Part shown: positions 54,249-62,953 of the stretch, one piece after another
Layout: the number at the start of each line of letters is the position of its first letter
Numbering within the stretch: the stretch's first letter is position 1
NCBI RefSeq assembly: GCF_003293695.1
Contig: NZ_CP029556.1
Coordinates: 568,001-632,000 of the forward strand
Direction of reading: 5' to 3'
DNA: 64,000 nucleotides
DNA from: Lysobacter oculi
Lineage (GTDB): Bacteria; Pseudomonadota; Gammaproteobacteria; Xanthomonadales; Xanthomonadaceae
Made by a program: the position numbers and the translations under genes
The notes under the pieces: model-generated
Seen by the model: only the letters and a program-made list of their open reading frames with translations
Told to the model about the DNA's origin: nothing
Database searches by the model: none

Positions 54249-54998
54249 ATGGGCGTCATCGACCTCGCGATCATCGGCGGTACCGGCGTATATGCGCTGG
54301 CCGAACTGGCGGATGTCGAAGCGCACCAGCCGGTCACGCATTACGGTCCGCCTTCGGGGCCGGTGCGGATCGGCACGCTGGAAGGCCGCCGCGTCGCCTT
54401 TCTCGCCCGTCACGGCGAAGGTCATTCGCTGCCGCCGCATCGCATCAACTATCGCGCCAACCTGGCCGCGTTGAAGGCGCTTGGCGCGACGCGCGTGCTG
54501 GCGCTCAACACCGTCGGCGGCATCACCGCGCAGTGCCCGCCACGCGCACTGGTGATGCCCGACCAGCTCATCGACTACACCTGGGGCCGCATCTCCACCT
54601 TGTGCGAAGAGCCGGGCACCGACGTGCTGCACGTCGATTTCGGCGATCCCTACACGCAGTCGCTGCGTGCGCAGGTAGCGATAGCCGCCGAGCGCGCGGG
54701 CGTGGCCATCGTCGAGCAGGGCTGCTATGGCGCGACGCAGGGCCCGAGGCTTGAAACCAAGGCGGAAATCGCTCGGATGAAGCGTGACGGCTGCGACCTG
54801 GTCGGCATGACCGGGATGCCGGAAGCCGGACTCGCGCGCGAACTGGGGCTGGACTACGCCTGCCTCGGCATCGTCGCCAACTGGGCGGCGGGCGCGGGCC
54901 CCGATCCGGACGAGATCATCACGATGGACGAGGTGCTGGCCAACGTGCAGGCGGCGATGGACGGCGTGCCGCGCATCCTGCGCGCGATGCTCGGCTGA
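54249..54998 (+). CDS. S-methyl-5'-thioinosine phosphorylase (MTAP/PNP family)
   Basis: A 249-residue nucleoside phosphorylase of the MTAP group: IGGTGVY near the start, phosphate-binding HGEGHSLPPHRINYRAN, and VGMTGMPEAGLARELG. The residues around the purine site (NTVGGI, MTGMPEA) match the Pseudomonas MTI phosphorylase group rather than adenine-specific MTAP. It would cleave methylthioinosine to hypoxanthine and methylthioribose-1-phosphate. AAGGA lies seven bases before ATG 54249; ATG 54243 overlapping the hpt stop is possible. Confidence 0.87.
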   Translation: MGVIDLAIIGGTGVYALAELADVEAHQPVTHYGPPSGPVRIGTLEGRRVAFLARHGEGHSLPPHRINYRANLAALKALGATRVLALNTVGGITAQCPPRALVMPDQLIDYTWGRISTLCEEPGTDVLHVDFGDPYTQSLRAQVAIAAERAGVAIVEQGCYGATQGPRLETKAEIARMKRDGCDLVGMTGMPEAGLARELGLDYACLGIVANWAAGAGPDPDEIITMDEVLANVQAAMDGVPRILRAMLG

Positions 54999-55001
54999 GC
55001 C

Positions 55002-56225
55002 ATGCCACGGCATGTGGCTATCGTCGGCTACGGCACGGCGGGGCAGGCCTGCGCGCTGGCGCTGGCCGATGCGGGTTTCGAAGTCGAAGTCTTCGAGCGG
55101 GTGCCGGATCCGGGCCCGGTCGGTGCCGGCTTCCTGCTGCAACCGACCGGCCTGCAGGCTTTATGGCGATTGGGCCTGCTCGATGCGGTACGCATGCACG
55201 GCGCGCCGGTGCATCGGTTGCATGGCGCCAATCCGCGCGGGCGCACGGTCATGGACATGCGCTATGCCGACCTGGACGCGCGCCTGCACGGCCTTGGCAT
55301 GCAGCGCGGTGCGTTGTTCTCGCTGCTGCACGCGGCGATTGCAGGGCGCGTGGCGTTGCATGCGGGCTGCGGCATCGAAGCCATCGACCACGACGCCGGA
55401 CGCCTGCGTGACGCGCAGGGCCGCTGGCATGGCCCCTTCGACCTGGTGATCGTGGCCGATGGTTCGGCATCCACACTGCGCGACGGCGTGTCCACGCCTG
55501 CCATCAACCAACCCTACCCGTGGGGCGCGCTGTGGTGCCTGCTGCCGGCGCATGACTGGCCGCGCATCGGTGAGCTGAGCCAGCGTTACCTGCTGGCGCG
55601 GAAGATGGCCGGGCTGCTGCCGGTCGGCACCGCGCCGGGTGATCCGGTGCCGAAACTGAGTTTCTTCTGGAGCCTGCCGGCCAATGCCTTCGATGCCTGG
55701 CGCGAGGCCGGTCCGCAAGCCTGGCGCGAAGAACTGGTCGCACTCTGGCCCGAGGCGCATGGGCAATTGGGCGAGGGCTTCGATGTCGCCTGCCTGGCCC
55801 GCGCGGCCTATCGGGATGCGGTCGTGCCCGGCTGGTGGCGCGGCCGCAGCGTGCTGGTGGGCGATGCCGCGCACGCGATGAGCCCGCAGCTGGGGCAGGG
55901 CGCGAACATGGCGCTGATGGATGCGGTCGCGCTGGCCGAATCGCTGGCCCTGCATGCGCAGACCGGCGAAGCGCTGGCGCGGTTCACGGCGATGCGGCGT
56001 CGTCATCTGGCGGCGTATCACCGCTGGAGCCGCTGGCTGACGCCGCTGTTCCAGTCGCGCTACGACACGCTGGCCCGTGTGCGCGATGCCGTCTTCCACC
56101 CGATGGGGCGTTTACCCGGCGGGCGCGGCCACATGCTGCGCGTGCTCACCGGTACCCAGCAGGGCTGGTTCGGGCAGCACGCGCTGGACGAGGGCTTCAT
56201 GCGCGCGTGGTGTGCGCGCGACTGA
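55002..56225 (+). CDS. FAD-dependent monooxygenase (group A, PHBH-like)
   Basis: A 407-residue flavoprotein with dinucleotide motif VGYGTAGQACALAL near the start, an internal LVIVADGSASTLR and the second FAD motif LVGDAAHAMSPQLGQGANMALMDAVALAE. These mark group A hydroxylases such as UbiH-like and aromatic hydroxylases. The substrate is unknown. It starts three bases after the MTI phosphorylase stop and so is probably in the same operon, though no obvious metabolic link is visible. It converges on the ABC transporter gene. Confidence 0.85.
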   Translation: MPRHVAIVGYGTAGQACALALADAGFEVEVFERVPDPGPVGAGFLLQPTGLQALWRLGLLDAVRMHGAPVHRLHGANPRGRTVMDMRYADLDARLHGLGMQRGALFSLLHAAIAGRVALHAGCGIEAIDHDAGRLRDAQGRWHGPFDLVIVADGSASTLRDGVSTPAINQPYPWGALWCLLPAHDWPRIGELSQRYLLARKMAGLLPVGTAPGDPVPKLSFFWSLPANAFDAWREAGPQAWREELVALWPEAHGQLGEGFDVACLARAAYRDAVVPGWWRGRSVLVGDAAHAMSPQLGQGANMALMDAVALAESLALHAQTGEALARFTAMRRRHLAAYHRWSRWLTPLFQSRYDTLARVRDAVFHPMGRLPGGRGHMLRVLTGTQQGWFGQHALDEGFMRAWCARD

Positions 56226-56231
56226 ACCGGG

Positions 56232-58013
56232 TCAATCGAGGAACTGCAGCTTCGCCAGCTCCGCGTACAGGCCGCCCTGCGCCAGCAGCTGTTCGTGCGT
56301 GCCCTCGGCGACGATGCGGCCCTGGTCCATCACCACGATGCGGTCGGCCTTGAGGATGGTAGCGAGCCGGTGCGCGATGACCAGCGTGGTGCGGCCTTCC
56401 ATCAGGTGCTCCAGCGCGGTCTGCACGGCGCGTTCGCTCTGTGCATCGAGGGCGGATGTGGCTTCGTCCAGCAGCAGGATCGGCGAATCCTTCAGCAGCG
56501 CGCGCGCGATGGCGATGCGTTGCTGCTGGCCACCGGACAGACGTGCGCCGCGTTCGCCCAGCTGCTCGCCGAAGCCATCCGGCAGGGCGCGGATGAAGTC
56601 GAGTGCTTCGGCGGCGCGTGCGGCGGCTTCGACATCGGCATCAGTGGCTTCAAGCCGGCCATAGCGGATGTTGTCGGCGGCACTGGTGGCGAAGATGGTC
56701 GGCGACTGCGGCACCAGCGCGATCGCGCCACGCAGCTCGGACGGATCCAGCGTGCGGATGTCGTGGCCATCGACATCGACCTCGCCGCTGTCCGGGTCGT
56801 GGAAGCGCAGCAGCAGCGAGAACACCGTGCTCTTGCCCGCGCCGGACGGGCCGACCAGCGCCACGGTTTCGCCGGGCGACACGCGCAGGTTGAACTGTTC
56901 GAGCGCCGGGCGGTCGGGCCGGGCCGGGTAGTGGAACGTGACGTCATCGAAACGCACCTCGCCAAGCAGCGGGCGTGGCAGGGGCGTGGGATGCGCGGGC
57001 GCCTGCACCTTGGCTTCTTCCACCAGCAGGTCGTTGATGCGGCCCATGCCGCCGGCCGCGCGTTGCAGCTCGTTCCACACTTCGGCCAGCGCACCGACCG
57101 AGCCGCCGCCGATCAGCGCGTAGAACACGAACTGGCCGAGCATGCCGGCGCTCATGCGCCCGGCGATGACGTCATGCGCGCCAGTCCACAGCACCAGCGT
57201 CACCGCGCCGAAGATCAGCACGATCGCCAGCGCGGTCACCAGCGCCTGCCAGCCGATGCGCTTTTTCGCGGTCGCCACCGCCACGGCGATGGCCTGGCCG
57301 AAGCGTTCGCGCTCGAAAGGCTCGCGGGCATGCGCCTGCACGGTCTTGACCGCGCCCAGCGCCTCGGCGGCGTGGGTATTGGCATCGGCGATGCGGTCCT
57401 GGCCGTCGCGCGCGATCTTCTGCAGGCGGCGCCCGCCCAGCACGATTGGCAGCACCGCCAGCGGGATGCCGAGCATCGCCCAGGCCGCCAGCTTGGGCGC
57501 GGTGATGAACAGCATGACCAGCGAGCCGAGCACGGTGACCGTGCTGCGCAAGGCGACCGACATGCTGGAACCCACCACGCTGCGCAGCAGTTCCGCGTCG
57601 GCGGTGAGGCGCGAGACCAGCTCGCCGCTGCGGGTGCGGTCGTGGAATTCGGCATCCAACCCGATCAACTGCGCGTACAGGCGGTTGCGCAGGTCGGCCA
57701 CCACGCGTTCGCCCAGCAGCGAGACAAAGAAGAAACGCGCGGCGGTGGCCAGCGCCAGCACCACCACCACGCCGAACACTAGGCTGAAGGTGCGGTCGAT
57801 GTTGGTGCCGCTGGAGAAACCGTGGTCGATCATCTGCCGGAACGCCACCGGCAGCGTCAGCGTGGCGCCCGACGAGCAGGCCAGCGCCAGCAGCCAGGCC
57901 ACGAACAGCCCGCGCTGGCGCATGACGTAGGGCCAGAGGGCGCGCAGGCTGCCGACCGGCGCCTTGGTGGGTTTGGAATCGGCGTCGCCGCCTTGGGGAG
58001 AGAATCGGGCCAT
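56232..58013 (-). CDS. MsbA-like ABC exporter (fused permease-ATPase)
   Basis: A 593-residue half-transporter: six membrane helices in about 25-330, then an ATPase domain with Walker A GPSGAGKST (about 388-396), Q-loop LVPQSPTIF, signature LSGGQQQR and Walker B ILLLDEATSALD. It is a type IV exporter as in MsbA or LmrA; the substrate (lipid, drug or peptide) cannot be told. The permease part has the intracellular coupling stretch SGELVSRLTADAELLRSVVGSS. It lies 69 bases downstream of the membrane-anchored regulator gene on the same strand. Confidence 0.9.
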   Translation of the reverse strand: MARFSPQGGDADSKPTKAPVGSLRALWPYVMRQRGLFVAWLLALACSSGATLTLPVAFRQMIDHGFSSGTNIDRTFSLVFGVVVVLALATAARFFFVSLLGERVVADLRNRLYAQLIGLDAEFHDRTRSGELVSRLTADAELLRSVVGSSMSVALRSTVTVLGSLVMLFITAPKLAAWAMLGIPLAVLPIVLGGRRLQKIARDGQDRIADANTHAAEALGAVKTVQAHAREPFERERFGQAIAVAVATAKKRIGWQALVTALAIVLIFGAVTLVLWTGAHDVIAGRMSAGMLGQFVFYALIGGGSVGALAEVWNELQRAAGGMGRINDLLVEEAKVQAPAHPTPLPRPLLGEVRFDDVTFHYPARPDRPALEQFNLRVSPGETVALVGPSGAGKSTVFSLLLRFHDPDSGEVDVDGHDIRTLDPSELRGAIALVPQSPTIFATSAADNIRYGRLEATDADVEAAARAAEALDFIRALPDGFGEQLGERGARLSGGQQQRIAIARALLKDSPILLLDEATSALDAQSERAVQTALEHLMEGRTTLVIAHRLATILKADRIVVMDQGRIVAEGTHEQLLAQGGLYAELAKLQFLD

Positions 58014-58082
58014 CCGCTAGCGATGGTGGCGATGGAGGCGTTTTTCAATCGCCGGGCGCATGCGGTCGGTCCGGTCGCGCGG

Positions 58083-59057
58083 TCAGGGCGAAGGCGTGGG
58101 CGGCGAAGGCGGCGGCAGCAGGGGCTTGAGATCGGCGGGGATCTCCGCCTTCGGGTAGCGCTGCACGAAGGCTTTCAGGCTGGCCTTGGCTTCGTCGGTA
58201 TCGCCGGCATCGCGCAGTTCGCGGATGCGTGAGAGCCAAGCCTGCCTGACCTCGGGCGCATCGGCGGTGGCGGGCGGGCGGGCATCGAAGCCGGCGCGGT
58301 CTTCCGTGGGTGCGGGCGGAGGCGGCGGAGCTGCAGGCGGTGCAGGCGCGGCGATGCGTGCGGTCGGCGCATCGGCAGCCTGCACAGCGCGATTGCGTTC
58401 GGCGGCGACGGGGGCGGGAGTTGCCGGCGGCGGTGCGGGGGCATAGGCGGCATCGGCCGAAGTCGGCGCGGGACGACGCGGCATCTCCTGCACCAGATCG
58501 CTGTCCACCACGGCGCTCTTTGCCGCCATCGCGGCCGGTGCGGGCTCGGGGGCGACGGCTTCGGCTTCGCTGGCGGCATCGACGGCGGGTTTCATCGCGA
58601 CCTCGGCCATCGATTTCGCCGCGGGTGATGCGGGTTTCTGCGCGGCGCCCGGCAGCGGCGCGGACATCATCGGCGGGGCAGGCGGCGGCACGGCATCCGC
58701 GGCGACCTGGGTGGCGACATAGGCCACGGGCGAACGCTGGCCGTTGGGATCGGTGTCGGCGGCCACCGGCGCGGGCGCTTCGTAACGCACCGGCTGGCCG
58801 GGATGCAGGATCGGCTCCAGTCGCCAGACCAGGCCGGCGACGGCGGTCAGCGATGCCGCGACGCCCAGCCACACCGGCCAGCGCTTCGGGCGCCGCCGCG
58901 CAGATGATGAAGGCGCATGCACCGTGCCGCGCCCGGCCATCGCCAGGATGCGGGCATCCAACTCCGCCGACGGTTCGCCGCGCGGCGCGATGCGCGCCAG
59001 CTGTTCGGCCAGCAGGCGTTCTTCGGCGTCCAGCATCGGGTCGCGTTGCGTCGTCAT
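58083..59057 (-). CDS. Membrane-anchored Pro/Ala-rich protein, putative anti-sigma factor of the adjacent ECF sigma
   Basis: A 324-residue protein. The cytoplasmic part (1-58) is acidic then basic, with LDAEERLLAEQLARIAPRGEPSAELDARILAM. One membrane helix covers about 60-78. A long Pro/Ala-rich periplasmic stretch (about 85-270) follows, ending in a short helical repeat (WLSRIRELRDAGDTDEAKASLKAFVQRYPKAEIP) that looks TPR-like. No zinc-binding anti-sigma motif is present. The start overlaps the ECF sigma stop (ATGA), the usual arrangement of a sigma/anti-sigma pair. The function is inferred from position and topology. Confidence 0.72.
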   Translation of the reverse strand: MTTQRDPMLDAEERLLAEQLARIAPRGEPSAELDARILAMAGRGTVHAPSSSARRRPKRWPVWLGVAASLTAVAGLVWRLEPILHPGQPVRYEAPAPVAADTDPNGQRSPVAYVATQVAADAVPPPAPPMMSAPLPGAAQKPASPAAKSMAEVAMKPAVDAASEAEAVAPEPAPAAMAAKSAVVDSDLVQEMPRRPAPTSADAAYAPAPPPATPAPVAAERNRAVQAADAPTARIAAPAPPAAPPPPPAPTEDRAGFDARPPATADAPEVRQAWLSRIRELRDAGDTDEAKASLKAFVQRYPKAEIPADLKPLLPPPSPPTPSP

Positions 59058-59623
59058 TCGTTCAACCTCGCGCGAAGCTTGTCCATCGCGTAGCGCAACC
59101 GCGACTTCACCGTTTCCCGGCCCGCGCCGGTCGCCTCGCCGATTTCCTCCAGCGTCAGTTCCTGTTCCAGCCGCAGCAGCAGCACGGTGCGCTGTTCCTC
59201 CGGCAGTTCCGCCAGCGCCAGCTGCAGCCGGCGGCGTTGTTCGAATTCCGACAGCGCGCGTTCCGGCGTGTCGTGGTCGGCGATGCGGGCCACGCGCTCC
59301 TCGGCATCGCCGGGGGCGGGCGGCCGATGCTTCTGCGCGCGCCAAAGGTCGTTGAGCCGATTGTGGGCGATGCGGTACAGCCAGCCGGTGAATGGCGCAT
59401 CCGGCTTCCACTGCGCACGCGCGGCGATGACCCGCTGCCAGATGTCCTGGAACAGTTCGTCGGCAAGTGCCGCATCACGCAACTGGCGCAGCAGGAAGCG
59501 GTAGAGCGGCGTGCGATGGCGGGCGTAGAGCCGCGCGAAGGCATCAGTGTCGCCGGCCGCGTACGCCAGCATCAGGCTGGCGTCGCTTTCTTCGTCCACC
59601 GGTTGACCAAGGGGCAGCTCCAT
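59054..59623 (-). CDS. ECF-family RNA polymerase sigma factor
   Basis: A 189-residue ECF sigma factor. Region 2 has YAAGDTDAFARLYARHRTPLYRFLLRQL and ADELFQDIWQRVI; region 4 has LPEEQRTVLLLRLEQELTLEEIGEATGAGRETVKSRLRYAMDKLRARL. It differs clearly from the RpoE protein at 37.5 kb. I placed the start at MELPLGQPVD; a TAGTCT box ends seven bases before it. It lies between the VWA lipoprotein gene and the membrane-anchored protein, overlapping the latter by four bases. Confidence 0.93.
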   Translation of the reverse strand: MELPLGQPVDEESDASLMLAYAAGDTDAFARLYARHRTPLYRFLLRQLRDAALADELFQDIWQRVIAARAQWKPDAPFTGWLYRIAHNRLNDLWRAQKHRPPAPGDAEERVARIADHDTPERALSEFEQRRRLQLALAELPEEQRTVLLLRLEQELTLEEIGEATGAGRETVKSRLRYAMDKLRARLNE

Positions 59624-59699
59624 GCCGCACAGACTACGCGGTGCGGCAGGGGGCGGGAAGCAAGGACGAAGCCGCATCGCCGCCCCGACCATGGCGATG

Positions 59700-61382
59700 T
59701 CAGTCGTTGTGGCCATCCGCATTGCCGCCGCGCACCAGCCGTGCCGCGCGGTCGATCAGATCGATGAATTCGGCACGGTCGCCGTTGCGGTCGGCTCCGA
59801 TGCCGGTCGATGCGAGGTTGCGCAGGCGGCGTGCATCCCAGCCTTCGATGTTCTTGCCGCCACGCAGCAGGTCGGCGAAACCGGCGACCGAGGCGGCGAA
59901 GCGCAAGTCCGGGCTGGCGTTGGGCTTGAGCGACGCGCGCGCGATGGGCCGCTCGATGAGCCGGCTCTGCGTGCCGCCGGGCAGCTTGTAGCGCAGCTTG
60001 AGCAGGGCGACTTCGCTGCCGTTCGCTTTCGCGCCGGCGGCCGCGCCGTAACGCAGCCTGGGCAGGCGTTCGCCGCCGCTGCCGACCAGGGCGACTTCGT
60101 AGAGCGCGGTGACCTCGTGGCCAGCACCGATCTCGCCGGCATCGACCGCATCGTTGTCGAAATCCTCGTCACGCAGCGCCCGGTTCTCGTAGCCGACCAG
60201 CCGGTATTCGGCGACCACGGCGGGGTTGAACTCGACCTGGATCTTGACGTCGCTGGCGATGGTGAACAGCGTGGATTGCATGTCGCGCACCAGCACCTTT
60301 TCGGCCTCGCGCACGCTGTCGATGTAGGCGTGGTTGCCGTTGCCGACATCGGCCAGCCGCTCGGCCATCGCATCGTTGTAATTTCCGGTGCCGAAGCCGA
60401 GTGTGCTGAGCGCGATGCCCGACTTGCGCTGGTCGGCCACCAGCGTTTCCAGCGCCTTGCGGTCGACCACGCCCACATTGAAGTCGCCATCGGTGAGCAG
60501 CAGCACGCGGTTCACGCCGCCCTGCCGGTAGGCCTCGCGCGCGACCCTGTAGGCCAGCTGGATGCCATCGCCGCCATTGGTGCTGCCGCCGGCTTCGAGC
60601 CGGTCGAGCGCGGCGAGGATCTCGTCGTGGCGGTCACCCGGCGTAGGCGGCAACACCAGTCCGGCCGAACCCGCATAGGCGACGATGGACACGCGATCAC
60701 TGGCGCGCATCTGCGGCACAAGCTTGCGCAGCGCGGTCTTGACCAGCGGCAGTTTGTCCTCGTCCATCATCGAACCCGAGGTGTCGATCAGGAACACCAG
60801 GTTGGAAGCCGGCAGCGTGGTGCGCGGCACTTCGTAGCCCTTGATGCCGACCATCAACAGCTGCCGGTTGGCGTTGAACGGCGAGGGCGCGAACTCAGTG
60901 CTGACTCGGAACGGCACGTCGCGCGTGGCCGGCGCCGGATGGCCGTAGTGGAAGTAGTTGATGAATTCCTCGGCGCGCACCGCATCGGCCGGCGGGCGTA
61001 CGCCGGTAGCCAGCATCCGCCGCACATTGCTGTAGCTGCCGGTATCGACGTCGATGGAGAACGTGGACAGCGGCGTTTCGCTGGCACGCCGTACCGGGTT
61101 GTCGTCGGGGCGCTCGTAATGCTCGGTATTGGCGGGCTGCGGCATCACCACCGGCGGCATCGGCGCATACAGCGCCTGGCGCATGGCCATGTCATGGCTG
61201 GCGACGGCCTTGCCCGCCATCGGCGCGGGTGGCGCGGGCGGCGGCGCGATGGGCGACACGCTCACCGCATCCAGCGACGGATCCGCGGCGGCTTCGTTCT
61301 CGACGGTGGTGCGCGGCCCGCTCTGGCAGGCGGTGAGGATCAACACGCTGGCAAACAGCAGGGTGCGGCGTTGCGAAGACAT
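59700..61382 (-). CDS. VWA-domain lipoprotein (YfbK-like, DUF3520)
   Basis: A 560-residue lipoprotein: signal with lipobox LTAC (Cys19), a YfbK-type N-terminal domain (SETPLSTFSIDVDTGSYSNVRRML ... FINYFHYGHPAP), a von Willebrand A domain with metal site DTSGS (200-204) and TDGDFNVG, and a C-terminal DUF3520-type part ending in FADLLRGGKNIEG and IDLIDRAARL. Such proteins are secreted or outer-membrane metal-dependent adhesion-like modules with no settled role. It is followed 76 bases later by the ECF sigma gene on the same strand. Confidence 0.88.
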   Translation of the reverse strand: MSSQRRTLLFASVLILTACQSGPRTTVENEAAADPSLDAVSVSPIAPPPAPPAPMAGKAVASHDMAMRQALYAPMPPVVMPQPANTEHYERPDDNPVRRASETPLSTFSIDVDTGSYSNVRRMLATGVRPPADAVRAEEFINYFHYGHPAPATRDVPFRVSTEFAPSPFNANRQLLMVGIKGYEVPRTTLPASNLVFLIDTSGSMMDEDKLPLVKTALRKLVPQMRASDRVSIVAYAGSAGLVLPPTPGDRHDEILAALDRLEAGGSTNGGDGIQLAYRVAREAYRQGGVNRVLLLTDGDFNVGVVDRKALETLVADQRKSGIALSTLGFGTGNYNDAMAERLADVGNGNHAYIDSVREAEKVLVRDMQSTLFTIASDVKIQVEFNPAVVAEYRLVGYENRALRDEDFDNDAVDAGEIGAGHEVTALYEVALVGSGGERLPRLRYGAAAGAKANGSEVALLKLRYKLPGGTQSRLIERPIARASLKPNASPDLRFAASVAGFADLLRGGKNIEGWDARRLRNLASTGIGADRNGDRAEFIDLIDRAARLVRGGNADGHND

Positions 61383-61452
61383 GGCGGAACTCCGAAGGGG
61401 TCAGTCCGGAAAACGCCCGGGCTCCGCAAACGGGGTTGAACGATGTGGTTTT

Positions 61453-62886
61453 TTACGGCTGGCGCAGCACCAGCAGCCGTTCTTCGGTCATGTCGTGGAT
61501 GGCCCAGCGCACGCCTTCGCGGCCCAGCCCGGAGTCCTTGATGCCGCCGTAAGGCATGTTGTCAACGCGGAAACTGGGGATGTCGCCGACGATCACGCCG
61601 CCGACTTCCAGCTGTTCCCACGCCTGCATCGCATGGGCCAGATGGCCGGTGAACACGCCCGCCTGCAGCCCGAAATCGCTGTCGTTGGCGCGTCGGATGG
61701 CGTCCGCGAAATCATCGAAGGGCTCGATGAAGGCGACCGGGCCGAAGGCTTCCCTGCGGTACAGATCGCAGTCGTGCGGCACTTTTTCCAGCAGATGGGC
61801 GGGCAGCATGTTCCCGGCGCGTGGGCCGCCGGCCAGCACTTTCGCGCCGCGCTTGACCGCATCCCTCATCCAGCTTTCGACGCGCTTGGCGGCATCCTCG
61901 TCGATCATCGGGCCGATGAAGGTCTTCTCGTCGCGCGGGTCGCCCATCCGCAGCGCCTTCACCGCATCGCGCAGTTTTTTCCGCAGCTTTTCGACGATGT
62001 CGCGGTGGGCGTAGATCCGCTGCACGCCGATGCAGCTCTGGCCGCTCTGGTAGTACGCGCCGAAGACCAGCCGCTCGACGACGTGGTCGAGCGGTGCGCC
62101 CGGGTCGGCATCGATGATGCAGGCGGCATTGCCACCGAGTTCCAGCGTGACCTTCTTCTTGCCGGCACGCGCCTTCAGGTCCCAGCCGATGAGCCCGCCC
62201 GTGAACGAGAGCAGCGCGATGCGTTCGTCTTCCACCAATTGCGCTGCGTCCTCGTTGGAGCAGGGCATGATCGAGAACGCGCCCTTGGGCAGGTCGGTTT
62301 CGGCCAGCACCTCGCCGATGATCAGCGCGCCGATCGGTGTCTTCGCGGCGGGTTTGAGCACGAACGGGCAGCCGGCGGCGATGGCCGGCGCGACCTTGTG
62401 CGCGACCAGGTTGAGCGGAAAATTGAAGGGGGTGATGAAGCTGCACAGCCCCACCGGAAAACGCCGCGTCATGCCGCGATAGCCGCGGGTGCGCTCGCTG
62501 ATGCCGAGTTCGATGACTTCGCCGCCGATGCGCGTAGCCTCACCCGCGGCGATGCGGAAGGTGTCGATCAGCCGGGTGACTTCGCCGCGTGCGTCGCGGA
62601 TCGGCTTGCCGGCTTCGATGCACAGCGCTTGCGCCAGTTCGTCGCGGCGTTCAGTGAAGCGCGTGACGCAATGCTCCAGCACGTCGCGGCGGGCATCCGG
62701 CGGAAACGCAGCCATCGCCGGGCGTGCCTTGTGTCCGGCCACGATGGCCTTGCGCACCAGGGCGGCATCGCCAAAGGCCACGCGTGTCGCGCGCTTGCCG
62801 CTGAATTTGTCGAAGACCTCCAGCGTCTCGCGCGATTCCGTGGGACGGTTGGCGAGGTAGAGCGGGTAGGACTTCTTCAACTTCAT
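61453..62886 (-). CDS. NAD(P)-dependent aldehyde dehydrogenase
   Basis: A 477-residue aldehyde dehydrogenase. The catalytic Cys285 is in GQSCIGVQRIY and the general base Glu249 in LELGGNAA. The SFTGG loop and the final MPYGGIKDSGLGREGVRWAI are also present. Shorter lysine-rich stretches and the cofactor-binding PFNFPLNLVAHKVAPA fit the lactaldehyde/GAPN-like subgroup; the substrate is unknown. ATG 62886 has GGAGG eight bases upstream. It lies between xseA and the VWA gene, 70 bases before the latter. Confidence 0.93.
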   Translation of the reverse strand: MKLKKSYPLYLANRPTESRETLEVFDKFSGKRATRVAFGDAALVRKAIVAGHKARPAMAAFPPDARRDVLEHCVTRFTERRDELAQALCIEAGKPIRDARGEVTRLIDTFRIAAGEATRIGGEVIELGISERTRGYRGMTRRFPVGLCSFITPFNFPLNLVAHKVAPAIAAGCPFVLKPAAKTPIGALIIGEVLAETDLPKGAFSIMPCSNEDAAQLVEDERIALLSFTGGLIGWDLKARAGKKKVTLELGGNAACIIDADPGAPLDHVVERLVFGAYYQSGQSCIGVQRIYAHRDIVEKLRKKLRDAVKALRMGDPRDEKTFIGPMIDEDAAKRVESWMRDAVKRGAKVLAGGPRAGNMLPAHLLEKVPHDCDLYRREAFGPVAFIEPFDDFADAIRRANDSDFGLQAGVFTGHLAHAMQAWEQLEVGGVIVGDIPSFRVDNMPYGGIKDSGLGREGVRWAIHDMTEERLLVLRQP

Positions 62887-62953
62887 GGTCACGGCCTCCG
62901 GGGCGGGAGCGCCAATCTAACGCGGCGCAGGTCAGCGCGATGGCAAGGCCGGC

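Noticed and set aside
56700-57782. Long plus-strand frame antisense to the ABC exporter
   Set aside because: Rich in Arg/Gln/His/Ala without motifs. The minus strand has complete ABC transporter signatures.
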